DNA from: UBA11524 sp963642705
Lineage (GTDB): Bacteria > Bacillota > Clostridia > Christensenellales > Aristaeellaceae
Direction of reading: 5' to 3'
Length of the DNA: 64,000 bases
Assembly: GCA_963642705.1 (NCBI GenBank)
Contig: CAVIHU010000001.1
Coordinates: forward strand, 1-64,000
Part shown: piece by piece, positions 1-8,005 of the stretch
Position numbering within the stretch: the stretch's first letter is position 1
Layout: each line of letters opens with the position of its first letter
Program-made: the position numbers and the translations under genes
Notes under the pieces: model-generated
What the model was told of the DNA's origin: nothing
Database searches by the model: none
The model's input: the letters and a program-made list of their open reading frames with translations, nothing else

Positions 1-85
1 ACGCATGTGCCATATCGATTTTGCTTCCATGGGTCATATCTCTTTACAACACAGAATTTTTTCATTGTAAAAGAGAGTTGATATC

Positions 86-114
86 TTGAAATGCTCTTGC
101 AAATGTGGTAAAAT
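86..114 (+). promoter_or_regulatory. Promoter of tig (sigma-A type)
   Basis: TTGAAA at 86-91 and TAAAAT at 109-114 are separated by 17 bases, close to the vegetative consensus. The start site would fall near 121, giving a leader of about 70 bases before the tig ATG. The leader holds a small hairpin (CGGGT at 150-154 paired with ACCCG at 161-165). Confidence 0.7.
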
Positions 115-193
115 AATCTTCGTGCGTATAGAAACAAAGAACGCATGAACGGGTTCGAATACCCGATGAGAGTTCAGGAGGGAACATATTCCG

Positions 194-1546
194 ATGAGCA
201 CCACGTTCGAGAAGATTTCCAGCAATAAGGTCAAGCTGACTTTTGTTGTCCCCGCTGAAAAGTTTGATGAAGCCGTTCAGAAGGCTTATATCAAGAATCG
301 CAGCAAGATCAATGTCCCCGGCTTCCGCAAGGGCAAGGCACCGCGCAAGGTGATCGAAAATATGTACGGCGAGGGCGTTTTCTATGACGATGCGCTGGAC
401 ATGATTTTCCCGGAGGTGTATGCCGAGGGTCTGAAGGAATACAACGTTGAGGTGGTTGATCGTCCGCAGGTGGACGTGCAGGAAATCGGCACTGGCAAGG
501 ATCTGAAGTTCACGGCGGAGGTGTTTGTGCGTCCGGATGTTGAGCTGGGCGAATACAAGGCGCTGACCGTTGAGGTTGAGCCGAAGGCTGCCGTGACCGA
601 GGAAGATATTCAGGCACGCATCAGCCAGGATCAGCAGAAGGGGGCTCGCACGTCCGAAGTGACCGACGGCGAAGTGGATTACACCGACGTTGTGAACCTT
701 GACTACATGGGCACGGTTGACGGCGTTGCGTTCGAGGGCGGAACGGCTGAAAAGCAGACGCTCAAAATCGGCAGCGGTTCCTTCATCCCCGGCTTTGAAG
801 AGCAGATGGTCGGCATGAAGGTTGGCGAGGAGAAGGATCTGAATGTTACTTTCCCGGAGAAATATCATGCGGAGAATCTCGCCGGCAAGGCGGCTGTGTT
901 CCATGTGAAGGTGAACAGCATCACCCGCACGGAGCTGCCGGAGCTTGATGATGATTTTGCGCAGGATAACGGCTTCGACACCTTCGATGCTTACCGTGCC
1001 GATGTTGCCAAGAAGCTGACCGAAATCGCTGATTCCAACTATGACGTTGAAATCGAAAATGCGCTGGTGGAGAAGGCTGTCGAGAACGCAAAGATGGACA
1101 TTCCAGATGCGATGGGCGATGAGCAGCTCAACTACGTCATGCGCGACATGGAGTATTCCATGATGCGCAGCGGTCTCCGTATGGAAGACTACCTGAAGTA
1201 TACCAATATGACTCGCGACCAGCTTGCCCAGCAGTACCGCGGCGAGGCGGAAAAACGTGTCAAGTTTGAGCTGACGCTCGAAGCCATCCGCAAGGCAGAA
1301 GCCGTTGAGCCTTCTGATGAGGAAGTCGAGGCGCAGACCGCAAAGCAGGCCAAGCGCATGGGGCAGGAGCTGGAAGCCTTTAAGGCATCGCTGTCCGAGG
1401 AGAACAAGACATATCTGAAGGATCTTGCTGCCATCCAGAAGGTGTGCGACCTGATGAAGGCCGGTGCGACGGTTGTCGATAAGAAGCCCGAGGAAAAGAT
1501 TGAAGAGCAGCCGGTTGCCGAGTCCTCTGAGGAAACTGCAGAGTAA
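194..1546 (+). CDS. tig: Trigger factor, ribosome-associated chaperone and prolyl isomerase
   Basis: Trigger factor docks at the ribosome exit tunnel and shields nascent chains. The 450-residue product has the expected three parts: an N-terminal ribosome-binding domain with the signature GFRKGKAP at about residues 43-50, an FKBP-type isomerase domain at about 160-245 (the LDYMGTVDGVAFEGG segment), and a helical C-terminal chaperone domain. It ends in a Glu-rich tail of about 20 residues. Length is in the normal family range (about 430-450). The ATG is preceded by AGGAGGG at a spacing of about 11 bases and by a good promoter. It leads a cluster with clpP and clpX, the usual arrangement in Firmicutes and proteobacteria. 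Confidence 0.97.
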   Translation: MSTTFEKISSNKVKLTFVVPAEKFDEAVQKAYIKNRSKINVPGFRKGKAPRKVIENMYGEGVFYDDALDMIFPEVYAEGLKEYNVEVVDRPQVDVQEIGTGKDLKFTAEVFVRPDVELGEYKALTVEVEPKAAVTEEDIQARISQDQQKGARTSEVTDGEVDYTDVVNLDYMGTVDGVAFEGGTAEKQTLKIGSGSFIPGFEEQMVGMKVGEEKDLNVTFPEKYHAENLAGKAAVFHVKVNSITRTELPELDDDFAQDNGFDTFDAYRADVAKKLTEIADSNYDVEIENALVEKAVENAKMDIPDAMGDEQLNYVMRDMEYSMMRSGLRMEDYLKYTNMTRDQLAQQYRGEAEKRVKFELTLEAIRKAEAVEPSDEEVEAQTAKQAKRMGQELEAFKASLSEENKTYLKDLAAIQKVCDLMKAGATVVDKKPEEKIEEQPVAESSEETAE

Positions 1547-1563
1547 TCCATTGACAAAATCAG

Positions 1564-1610
1564 CGCGGGAGAAAGGTCGCGGCATCGCCCCAGACCCCTC
1601 CCGCGTCTTT
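1564..1610 (+). terminator. Hairpin between tig and clpP (possible terminator or attenuator)
   Basis: CGCGGGAG at 1564-1571 pairs with CTCCCGCG at 1598-1605, and an inner GGTC/GACC pair shortens the loop. Only GTCTTT follows, so the T tract is weak. It may allow partial read-through into clpP, for which no separate strong promoter was recognised in the short gap. Confidence 0.45.
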
Positions 1611-1647
1611 CAAATCACGGAAAAATAACGGCAAGGAGGGAAAGCAA

Positions 1648-2241
1648 ATGAACCTGATTCCTTATGTTGTTGAGCAAACAAACCGCGGTGAGCGCTCCTA
1701 TGACATTTACTCCCGTCTATTGAAGGATCGTATTATTTTCCTCGGCGGCGAGATCAACGATGATGTCGCCAATACGGTTGTCGCGCAGATGCTCTTTCTT
1801 GAGATGGAGGATCCTGACGCGGATATCTGTCTGTATATCAACAGTCCCGGCGGCTCGGTGACGGCAGGCATGGCAATTTACGACACGATGCAGTACATCA
1901 AGCCGCAGGTGCGCACGGTGTGCATCGGTATGGCGGCATCGATGGGTGCTTTCCTGCTGATGGCCGGTCAGAAGGGTAAACGCTGTGCATTGCCTAACAG
2001 CGAGGTTATGATTCATCAGCCGCTCGGCGGTGCGCAAGGTCAGGCGACGGATGTGCAGATTCAGGCAGAATGGCTGTTGAAGACGAAGGAAAAGATGATC
2101 CGCATGAAGGCGGAAATGACTGGTCAGAGCATCGAAACCATCCGCAGAGATGTCGAGCGCGACCACTTCATGTCCGCGCAGGAAGCGCTGGAGTACGGCA
2201 TTGTTGACAAAATCTTTGACCCCAGAAAGAAGACCGAGTGA
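1648..2241 (+). CDS. clpP: ATP-dependent Clp protease proteolytic subunit
   Basis: ClpP forms the tetradecameric serine-protease barrel that degrades substrates unfolded by ClpX. The 197-residue product shows the catalytic triad: Ser98 in GMAASMG, His123 in MIHQPLGG and Asp172 in ERDHFMSA. The oxyanion-loop SPGGS motif is at 66-70. The start ATG follows AAGGAGG at a good distance. It sits directly upstream of clpX, so both parts of the ClpXP machine are probably co-expressed. The N-terminus (NLIPYVVEQT) is the mature-type axial loop and there is almost no propeptide. Confidence 0.98.
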   Translation: MNLIPYVVEQTNRGERSYDIYSRLLKDRIIFLGGEINDDVANTVVAQMLFLEMEDPDADICLYINSPGGSVTAGMAIYDTMQYIKPQVRTVCIGMAASMGAFLLMAGQKGKRCALPNSEVMIHQPLGGAQGQATDVQIQAEWLLKTKEKMIRMKAEMTGQSIETIRRDVERDHFMSAQEALEYGIVDKIFDPRKKTE

Positions 2242-2272
2242 GTCGATATCGGCACACCTTGTGAGGTAAAGA

Positions 2273-3616
2273 ATGGCAAATAACGATAAAACTCGTTCGC
2301 CGCTGAAGCGTTGCAGCTTTTGCGGGAAGACGGAACGGCAGGTGCAGCGGATGGTCGCGGGACCGAACAACGTCTGCATCTGCAGCGACTGCGTGATGCT
2401 CTGCATGGAGATCGTCTCCGACCAGGAGCCTTTCATGCCGCAGCGTAAGACGCATGGGCAACAGCATTTCGATCATCTGCCGTCGCCGGCGGAAATGAAG
2501 CAGGTGCTTGATGATTACGTAATCGGACAGGATCATGCGAAACGCGCGTTGTGTGTAGCGGTATATAACCACTATAAACGTATCGGTGAGCAGCCGAGTC
2601 AGGATGATGTGGAACTGCAGAAGTCCAACATCCTGATGGTCGGCCCGACGGGCTGCGGCAAGACGTTTCTTGCGCAGACGCTTGCGCGCATCCTGAATGT
2701 GCCGTTCACGATTGCGGATGCAACAAGCCTGACGGAGGCCGGCTATGTCGGAGAGGACGTCGAAAACATCCTGCTCCGGCTGATTCAGGCGGCTGATTAC
2801 AACATCGAGGCGGCGCAACGCGGCATCATCTACATTGATGAGATCGATAAGATCGCGAGAAAGAGCGAAAATCCGTCCATCACGCGAGATGTCAGCGGCG
2901 AAGGCGTGCAGCAGGCACTGCTGAAGATCCTCGAAGGCACGGTTGCTGCCGTTCCGCCGCAGGGCGGCCGGAAGCATCCGCAGCAGGAAATGATTCAGAT
3001 TGACACAACCAACATCCTGTTCATCTGCGGCGGCGCGTTTGATGGGCTGGTGCCGATCATCGAGAGCAGAACCGGTAAGAAAAATCTCGGCTTCGGCGCG
3101 GAGCAGACGAGCAAGACAATCGCAGGCAGCATAGATGCGCTCAAGAAGATGCGTCCGGAGGATCTGACGAAATTCGGGCTGATTCCGGAATTTGTCGGTC
3201 GTCTGCCAATCACCGTGACGCTCGATGCGCTCGATGAGGACGCGCTCGTCCGCATCCTGACCGAGCCGAAGAACGCACTGTGCAAGCAGTATCAGAAGCT
3301 GCTGGGCATGGACGGCGTGACGCTGACGTTTGAGCCCGATGCAGTCAAGGCGATTGCACACATGGCGATTGAACGCAAGTGCGGCGCACGCGGTCTGCGG
3401 GCAATTATCGAGGAAGTTATGCTGGATACGATGTTTGATCTGCCCGGCCGCAAGGATATCAATGCCTGTGAAATTACCAAGGCATCGGTACTTGGACAGG
3501 AGAAACCAAAGTTGATGGAAGGCGAACGTCCGGAGATCAAAGCATCGAAAAGCCGCCACAAAAAGCCGATTGAACAGCAGCAGATGTTTGATGCGGACTA
3601 CATGGAGGAAAAATAA
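2273..3616 (+). CDS. clpX: ATP-dependent Clp protease ATPase subunit ClpX
   Basis: ClpX is the AAA+ unfoldase that feeds substrates to ClpP. The 447-residue protein begins with a C4 zinc-binding domain (CSFC at 14-17 and CSDC at 37-40, with an extra Cys35). Walker A GPTGCGKT is at 124-131, Walker B IIYIDEIDK at about 185-193 and the pore loop GYVG at 157-160. The ClpP-docking loop appears as LGFG near residue 265, where IGF is typical. The start ATG has a weak ribosome site (GTGAGG) 31 bases after the clpP stop. A strong terminator follows. Confidence 0.97.
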   Translation: MANNDKTRSPLKRCSFCGKTERQVQRMVAGPNNVCICSDCVMLCMEIVSDQEPFMPQRKTHGQQHFDHLPSPAEMKQVLDDYVIGQDHAKRALCVAVYNHYKRIGEQPSQDDVELQKSNILMVGPTGCGKTFLAQTLARILNVPFTIADATSLTEAGYVGEDVENILLRLIQAADYNIEAAQRGIIYIDEIDKIARKSENPSITRDVSGEGVQQALLKILEGTVAAVPPQGGRKHPQQEMIQIDTTNILFICGGAFDGLVPIIESRTGKKNLGFGAEQTSKTIAGSIDALKKMRPEDLTKFGLIPEFVGRLPITVTLDALDEDALVRILTEPKNALCKQYQKLLGMDGVTLTFEPDAVKAIAHMAIERKCGARGLRAIIEEVMLDTMFDLPGRKDINACEITKASVLGQEKPKLMEGERPEIKASKSRHKKPIEQQQMFDADYMEEK

Positions 3617-3620
3617 AGAA

Positions 3621-3657
3621 GTGGGAAACCTGCTTTGTAGGCGGGTTTCCCACTTTT
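3621..3657. terminator. Bidirectional rho-independent terminator between clpX and pflA
   Basis: GTGGGAAACC at 3621-3630 pairs perfectly with GGTTTCCCAC at 3644-3653 and is followed by TTTTGTT. The genes on either side converge, and the minus strand also reads into a T-rich tract, so it can serve both. Confidence 0.85.
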
Positions 3658-3658
3658 G

Positions 3659-4438
3659 TTATCCGATTTTTTTGTTGTGATATGCAGCAACGTTGAGCAG
3701 CTCCTCGGCATGCTGAATCTGCTCAGCCGTTGGCGTTGGAACGCCTACAAGCGGATAGGGAATGCCGAGCTTCTCCCACTTGGATACGCCAAGTGTGTGA
3801 TAGGGAAGAATCTCAACGCGGCTGACCGTCTTGAGGCTCTCGATGAACTCGCGCATCTTGATGAGATCATCCTCGTGATCGGTCACGCCGGGAACAAGCA
3901 CGTGACGAATCCACATTTCCTTGCCATGGTCGGACAGATAGCGCGCCATGTCGAGAATGTTCTCGTTTGTCATGCCGGTCAACTCACGGTGCAGTTCACT
4001 GTCAAACTGTTTGAGATCGAGCATGAACAAATCTGTAAGCGACATCAGGTCATCAAAGCGCTCCAACCACTTTGGGTCGCGGCGGAACGGCTGACCGGCG
4101 GTGTCGATGCAGGTGTGCACGTTTTCTTTCTTCATCAGGCGTAGAAATTCGATAAGGAAGTCCATCTGCAGCAGGGGTTCGCCGCCGGAAACGGTGATGC
4201 CGCCGTTTGTCTTCCAGTAGGGCTTATAGCGAATGGCTTTGTTAAAGAGCTGCTGAGCGGTCATTTCCTGCGTTTCCGCAAGGGCAGAGGGACACCATGT
4301 ATCGGGATTGTGGCAGAACTTGCAACGCAGCGCACAGCCGTAGAGAAAAACAGCGCAGCGGACGCCCGGTCCATCAACGAGCGCGAAGGACTCGAAGGAA
4401 TGAACGTGTCCCCGAATATTGGGATTCGGCTGAAGCAT
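3659..4438 (-). CDS. pflA: Pyruvate formate-lyase activating enzyme (radical SAM)
   Basis: PflA uses S-adenosylmethionine and a [4Fe-4S] cluster to install the glycyl radical on pyruvate formate-lyase. The 259-residue product carries the radical-SAM cysteine motif as Cys35, Cys39 and Cys42 (YGCALRCKFC), the SAM-binding GGEP near residue 86, and normal family length (about 245-260). It lies 98 bases downstream of pflB on the same strand, the usual pair. The ATG at 4438 has AAGGAG about 8 bases upstream. A hairpin in the pflB-pflA gap may set the ratio of the two products. Confidence 0.96.
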   Translation of the reverse strand: MLQPNPNIRGHVHSFESFALVDGPGVRCAVFLYGCALRCKFCHNPDTWCPSALAETQEMTAQQLFNKAIRYKPYWKTNGGITVSGGEPLLQMDFLIEFLRLMKKENVHTCIDTAGQPFRRDPKWLERFDDLMSLTDLFMLDLKQFDSELHRELTGMTNENILDMARYLSDHGKEMWIRHVLVPGVTDHEDDLIKMREFIESLKTVSRVEILPYHTLGVSKWEKLGIPYPLVGVPTPTAEQIQHAEELLNVAAYHNKKIG

Positions 4439-4493
4439 AATTCCAACTCCTTGTAGGAAATAGGGCAGCAGAGCAGAGTATCGGGTTAGAAAT

Positions 4494-4519
4494 GACCGGC
4501 GAAGAAGTCTCCGCCGGTC
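4494..4519 (-). other. Intergenic hairpin between pflB and pflA
   Basis: GACCGGCG at 4494-4501 pairs with CGCCGGTC at 4512-4519 around a 10-base loop. No T tract follows on the minus strand, so a partial terminator, processing or mRNA-stabilising site that favours pflB over pflA is more likely than a full terminator. Confidence 0.5.
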
Positions 4520-4536
4520 GTTAAAGTGAATGAGAA

Positions 4537-6789
4537 TTACATGTGGGTATGGCAGGTACGGTTGATGACGTCAAGCTGCTGCTCGCGAGTCAGGTCGATG
4601 AACTTCACGGCATAGCCGGAAACACGGATGGTGAAGTTCGCGTATTCTTCCTTCTCCGGATGCTCCATGGCGTCCAACAGCTTCTCCTTGCCGAACACGT
4701 TGACGTTCAGGTGATGTGCACCCTGGTCGAAGTAGCCGTCAAGCACCTGTACGAGGTTGTTGACACGCTCGGAAGCTTCATGACCCAGTGCATCAGGGTT
4801 GATGGTCTGCGTGTTGGAAATGCCGTCCAATGCCCAGTGATAGGGGAGCTTAGCCGTGGAGTTCAGCGACGCAACCAGACCATTCTGCTCTGCGCCGTAG
4901 GAGGGGTTCGCACCAGGCGCGAGGGGCGTCCAAGCCTTGCGGCCGTCAGGCGTAGCACCGGTGGCCTTGCCGTAAACGACATTGGAGGTGATGGTCAGGA
5001 TGGAAGTGCTCGGCTCGGAATGGCGGTAGGTCGGATGCTTGCGAATCATCTCGATGAAGGTCTTCAGCAGCCACTTTGCGATGTCGTCCGCACGGTCATC
5101 ATCGTTGCCGTACTTCGGGAAATCACCCTCGGTCTTGTAGTCAACGACCATGCCGGATTCGTCACGAACAGCGGTAACCTTGGCGTACTTCAACGCGCTG
5201 ATGGAGTCAACGCAGTGAGAGAAGCCTGCGATACCGGTTGCGAAGGAGCGCTTCACATCGGTGTCGATCAGTGCCATCTCAGCCGCTTCGTAGTAATAGC
5301 GGTCATGCATGTAGTGGATCAGGTTCAGCACGTTGACGTACAGACCAGCCAGCCAGTCAAGCATGCGAATGTAAGCGGGCTTGACGAGATCCCAAGTCAG
5401 CACGTCAGATGTGATGGGTGCATAGCAGGGACCAACCTGCATGCGGAGCTTCTCGTCCATGCCGCCGTTAATGGCATACAGCAGAGCCTTCAGAAGGTTT
5501 GCGCGAGCACCGAAGAACTGCATCTCCTTGCCGGTCTGGGTTGCAGACACGCAGCAGCAGATGGAGTAGTCATCGCCCCAAACGGGCTTCATCACGTCAT
5601 CGTTTTCATACTGCACAGAGGATGTCGTGATAGAGATGTGCGAGGCGTACTTCTTGAAGTTCTCCGGCAGTTTGGAGGAATACAGGACGGTCATGTTGGG
5701 TTCCGGAGACGGTCCCATGTTTTCCAGCGTGTGGAGGAAACGGTAGTCGTTCTTCGTCACCATAGAGCGACCATCGAGACCGGTGCCGCCAACCTCGAGG
5801 GTTGCCCAGACCGGATCGCCGGAGAACAACTGCTGATAGGAGGTAATGCGGGCAAACTTAACCATACGGAGCTTCATGACGATGTGGTCAACCAGCTCCT
5901 GTGCCTCGGTCTCGGTCAGAACGCCGTTCTCAAGGTCACGCTCCACATAGATGTCGAGGAAGGTGGAGATACGACCAACAGACATGGCAGCGCCGTTCTG
6001 GGTCTTGATGGCGGCGAGGTAGCCGAAGTAGAGCCACTGGAAGGCCTCGTGTGCGTTCGTCGCGGGCTTGGAGATGTCGTAGCCATAAGAAGCGGCCATG
6101 ACCTTCATGTCCTTCAGGGCGTTGATCTGCAAGGTGATTTCCTGACGCTGACGAATGACGTCATCGGTCATAGTGCCGTCACCGCAGTTAGCGTAGTCAT
6201 GCTGCTTTTCGGTGATCAGCACGTCAATGCCGTACAGCGCAACACGGCGATAGTCGCCCACGATGCGGCCGCGGCCGTAGGTGTCCGGCAGACCCGTGAT
6301 AATGTGAGACTTACGGGCAGCACGCATTTCGGGAGTGTACGCCATAAAGACGGCGTCGGAGTGAGTCAGGTGATACTCGGTGAAAATCTTGTGCAGCTCG
6401 GGCGCGGGCGTATAGCCATTTTCCGTGCAGGACTGCTCGGCCATACGGATGCCGCCGAAGGGCATGAAAGCACGCTTGAGGGGCTTGTCCGTCTGCAGAC
6501 CGACAATCTTCTCCAGATCCTTCATGTTTTCATTGATATAACCAGGCTGATGGGAAGTCAGGGTCGACACAATCTCGGTGTCCATATCCAGAACGCCGCC
6601 CTTTGCGCGTTCTTCCTTCTGCAGCTTCTGCAGGGCACCCCAGAGCTTGTCGGTTGCTTCCGTCGGGCCAACAAGGAAAGATTCGTCACCGTCATAAGGC
6701 TTGTAGTTCTTCTGGATGAAATCGCGGACGTTGATTTCTTCCTTCCAGATGGAACCATTGAAGCCGTTCCACTGCTCGAAATTATACAT
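4537..6789 (-). CDS. pflB: Formate C-acetyltransferase (pyruvate formate-lyase)
   Basis: This glycyl-radical enzyme converts pyruvate and CoA to acetyl-CoA and formate under anaerobic conditions. With the ATG at 6789 the product is 750 residues, the normal length. The active-site cysteine pair lies in a CCCVSATQ stretch (Cys412-Cys413) and the radical site is Gly725 in RVSGYAVKF near the C-terminus. The open frame extends 54 codons upstream, but the ATG at 6789 has AGGAGG at the right distance and matches the family N-terminus, so the longer start is rejected. The gene has its own promoter with a palindrome inside it and is followed by its activase. Confidence 0.97.
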   Translation of the reverse strand: MYNFEQWNGFNGSIWKEEINVRDFIQKNYKPYDGDESFLVGPTEATDKLWGALQKLQKEERAKGGVLDMDTEIVSTLTSHQPGYINENMKDLEKIVGLQTDKPLKRAFMPFGGIRMAEQSCTENGYTPAPELHKIFTEYHLTHSDAVFMAYTPEMRAARKSHIITGLPDTYGRGRIVGDYRRVALYGIDVLITEKQHDYANCGDGTMTDDVIRQRQEITLQINALKDMKVMAASYGYDISKPATNAHEAFQWLYFGYLAAIKTQNGAAMSVGRISTFLDIYVERDLENGVLTETEAQELVDHIVMKLRMVKFARITSYQQLFSGDPVWATLEVGGTGLDGRSMVTKNDYRFLHTLENMGPSPEPNMTVLYSSKLPENFKKYASHISITTSSVQYENDDVMKPVWGDDYSICCCVSATQTGKEMQFFGARANLLKALLYAINGGMDEKLRMQVGPCYAPITSDVLTWDLVKPAYIRMLDWLAGLYVNVLNLIHYMHDRYYYEAAEMALIDTDVKRSFATGIAGFSHCVDSISALKYAKVTAVRDESGMVVDYKTEGDFPKYGNDDDRADDIAKWLLKTFIEMIRKHPTYRHSEPSTSILTITSNVVYGKATGATPDGRKAWTPLAPGANPSYGAEQNGLVASLNSTAKLPYHWALDGISNTQTINPDALGHEASERVNNLVQVLDGYFDQGAHHLNVNVFGKEKLLDAMEHPEKEEYANFTIRVSGYAVKFIDLTREQQLDVINRTCHTHM

Positions 6790-6829
6790 GCTGGTTGACC
6801 TCCTGAAATGATAGATGTTGCTTTTAACT

Positions 6830-6873
6830 GGAATGTAGCTGTTCCTCCTCAAAAGAACAGGCCACCTCATTCC
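6830..6873 (-). promoter_or_regulatory. Hairpin in the pflB leader enclosing a ribosome-site-like sequence
   Basis: On the minus strand GGAATG pairs with CATTCC (6868-6873 with 6830-6835) and CTGTTC pairs with GAACAG (6855-6860 with 6839-6844). The loop contains GAGGAG. It lies about 40 bases before the pflB start. It could affect mRNA stability or translation; no known riboswitch is recognised. Confidence 0.45.
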
Positions 6874-6884
6874 AGAGCACAAAT

Positions 6885-6913
6885 ATTCTATCACAACATG
6901 TTGTATAATGCAA
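6885..6913 (-). promoter_or_regulatory. pflB promoter with palindromic operator in the spacer
   Basis: On the minus strand TTGCAT (6913-6908) and TAGAAT (6890-6885) are 17 bases apart. The spacer contains the perfect 12 bp palindrome ACAACATGTTGT at 6893-6904. A repressor bound there would block RNA polymerase. The half-site is not a clear match to Rex or CRP-type consensus sites. Confidence 0.65.
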
Positions 6914-7203
6914 GAGGAAAACCGATGAAAAGTCAAAAAAATACCAAACACGATGAAAATGCTTACATTAAGGCGCGAGTGCTTGATTTTTCGGCATTTC
7001 AGATAAAATCCGTGTTAAATGAATGAAAGGTGGCAGCTAATCAAAAAATACTATATATTGTGCACATAAAACGACGGCACACAAGGATGAACGCATACGG
7101 TTTTAACCGTTTTCGCCATCTGCGACCGTCTGATTTGACTGAAAAATATCAAATATGTTGCCCAAATTGACCAAATGTACATGAATTTGCATAAGGAAAT
7201 ATT
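6914..7203. other. Gene-free AT-rich stretch upstream of pflB
   Basis: No supported coding sequence is visible here. The region holds the short inverted repeat ACGGTT/AACCGT at 7097-7110 and several A/T runs. No convincing terminator for the gene ending at 7204 was found. Confidence 0.4.
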
Positions 7204-7986
7204 TTACTTATTGTCGGGATTCGGCTCTTTTCCGACACACCAGCCACGCAGTTTGTTGATAGAACGCTCGACGGCATCGCGACTGTTCTTCCACGGTTCT
7301 GCCTGAAAGCGGTAATCGAATTTCTTGATGAACCAGCTGATGTCCTCCTGCATACGGTCAAAAGATTCCTCTTCCAGCCGCGCGAGTAGCGATGCAAAGG
7401 CGGCATAGTCCTTCGCATTCAGCTCCGTCTTTGCGAAGCGGAGAAGGTCGACAGCGTGGGGGAGGCAGACCCCCTTGCTCTGCTCGAAGTGTTTGCGGAA
7501 TTCCGAATCGTGTTGATACAGGTGGAAGAAGGTATGCAGGAAACGGTTCATTCGATCCTTGATCGCATCGCAGACGATACACGTTTTCGTCATGGCAGAT
7601 AGGCTGTCAAGCGCCTGATCGAGCTCCTTATCGGGCGATGTGGACTTGCCGGACAGCCGACCGAGCAGCGAGGTCTTTGCCGAACCGTTTGCGGCATCGG
7701 TGATTTTGGTGAATGCATCCCTGATTTTTTTGCGCGACTCCGTCAGGTGAGACTCGAGCATCAGCGCATGACCGAGTCTGTTGTCGCCTTTAAAGAGCAT
7801 CTGCTGATGATAACGGCAGAAGCCCTTTTCGTTGACCTGAATGCGTACGTCCGGTTCCATGACAGAGGCACCCAGTGCATACTCAATCTGCCGTAGCTCC
7901 AATTGGCGATTCAGCGCGCAGAGCAGGCATTCGCCGTCAAGCTTCGCCGCGTCCCAGACGGGAATCGTGTCGAGATGGTATCGCAT
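7204..7986 (-). CDS. DUF6062-like protein with duplicated CxxC/CxxH motifs
   Basis: This 260-residue soluble protein resembles the uncharacterised DUF6062 family of Firmicutes by its N-terminus (a DTIPVWDA motif followed by GECLLC). No function is known. Two similar modules are visible: Cys20-Cys23 with Cys57-His60, and Cys136-Cys139 with Cys174-His177. The spacing between the Cys pair and the CxxH is about 34 residues in each. This suggests two metal sites or an internal duplication; that is an inference. It is the last gene of a six-gene minus-strand operon, 19 bases after the pseudouridine synthase gene. Confidence 0.6.
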   Translation of the reverse strand: MRYHLDTIPVWDAAKLDGECLLCALNRQLELRQIEYALGASVMEPDVRIQVNEKGFCRYHQQMLFKGDNRLGHALMLESHLTESRKKIRDAFTKITDAANGSAKTSLLGRLSGKSTSPDKELDQALDSLSAMTKTCIVCDAIKDRMNRFLHTFFHLYQHDSEFRKHFEQSKGVCLPHAVDLLRFAKTELNAKDYAAFASLLARLEEESFDRMQEDISWFIKKFDYRFQAEPWKNSRDAVERSINKLRGWCVGKEPNPDNK

Positions 7987-8005
7987 GCGTGTTCATCCTT
8001 CCTGA

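Noticed and set aside
148..167. T-arm-like hairpin GGGTTCGAATACCC before tig, resembling part of a tRNA
   Set aside because: The stem-loop geometry is off by one base, and no acceptor, D or anticodon arm can be built from the flanks. It lies in the tig leader.
62..1585. Long open frame antisense to tig
   Set aside because: Trigger factor on the plus strand explains the coding signal fully, with promoter and ribosome site.
4543..6798. Long open frame antisense to pflB (over 700 codons)
   Set aside because: The minus strand encodes a full-length Pfl with all active-site motifs. The antisense frame has no ribosome site, no recognisable domain and unusual composition.
6808..7026. Small open frame on the plus strand upstream of pflB
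   Set aside because: It has no ribosome site, runs through the pflB promoter and leader hairpin, and shows no recognisable protein features.
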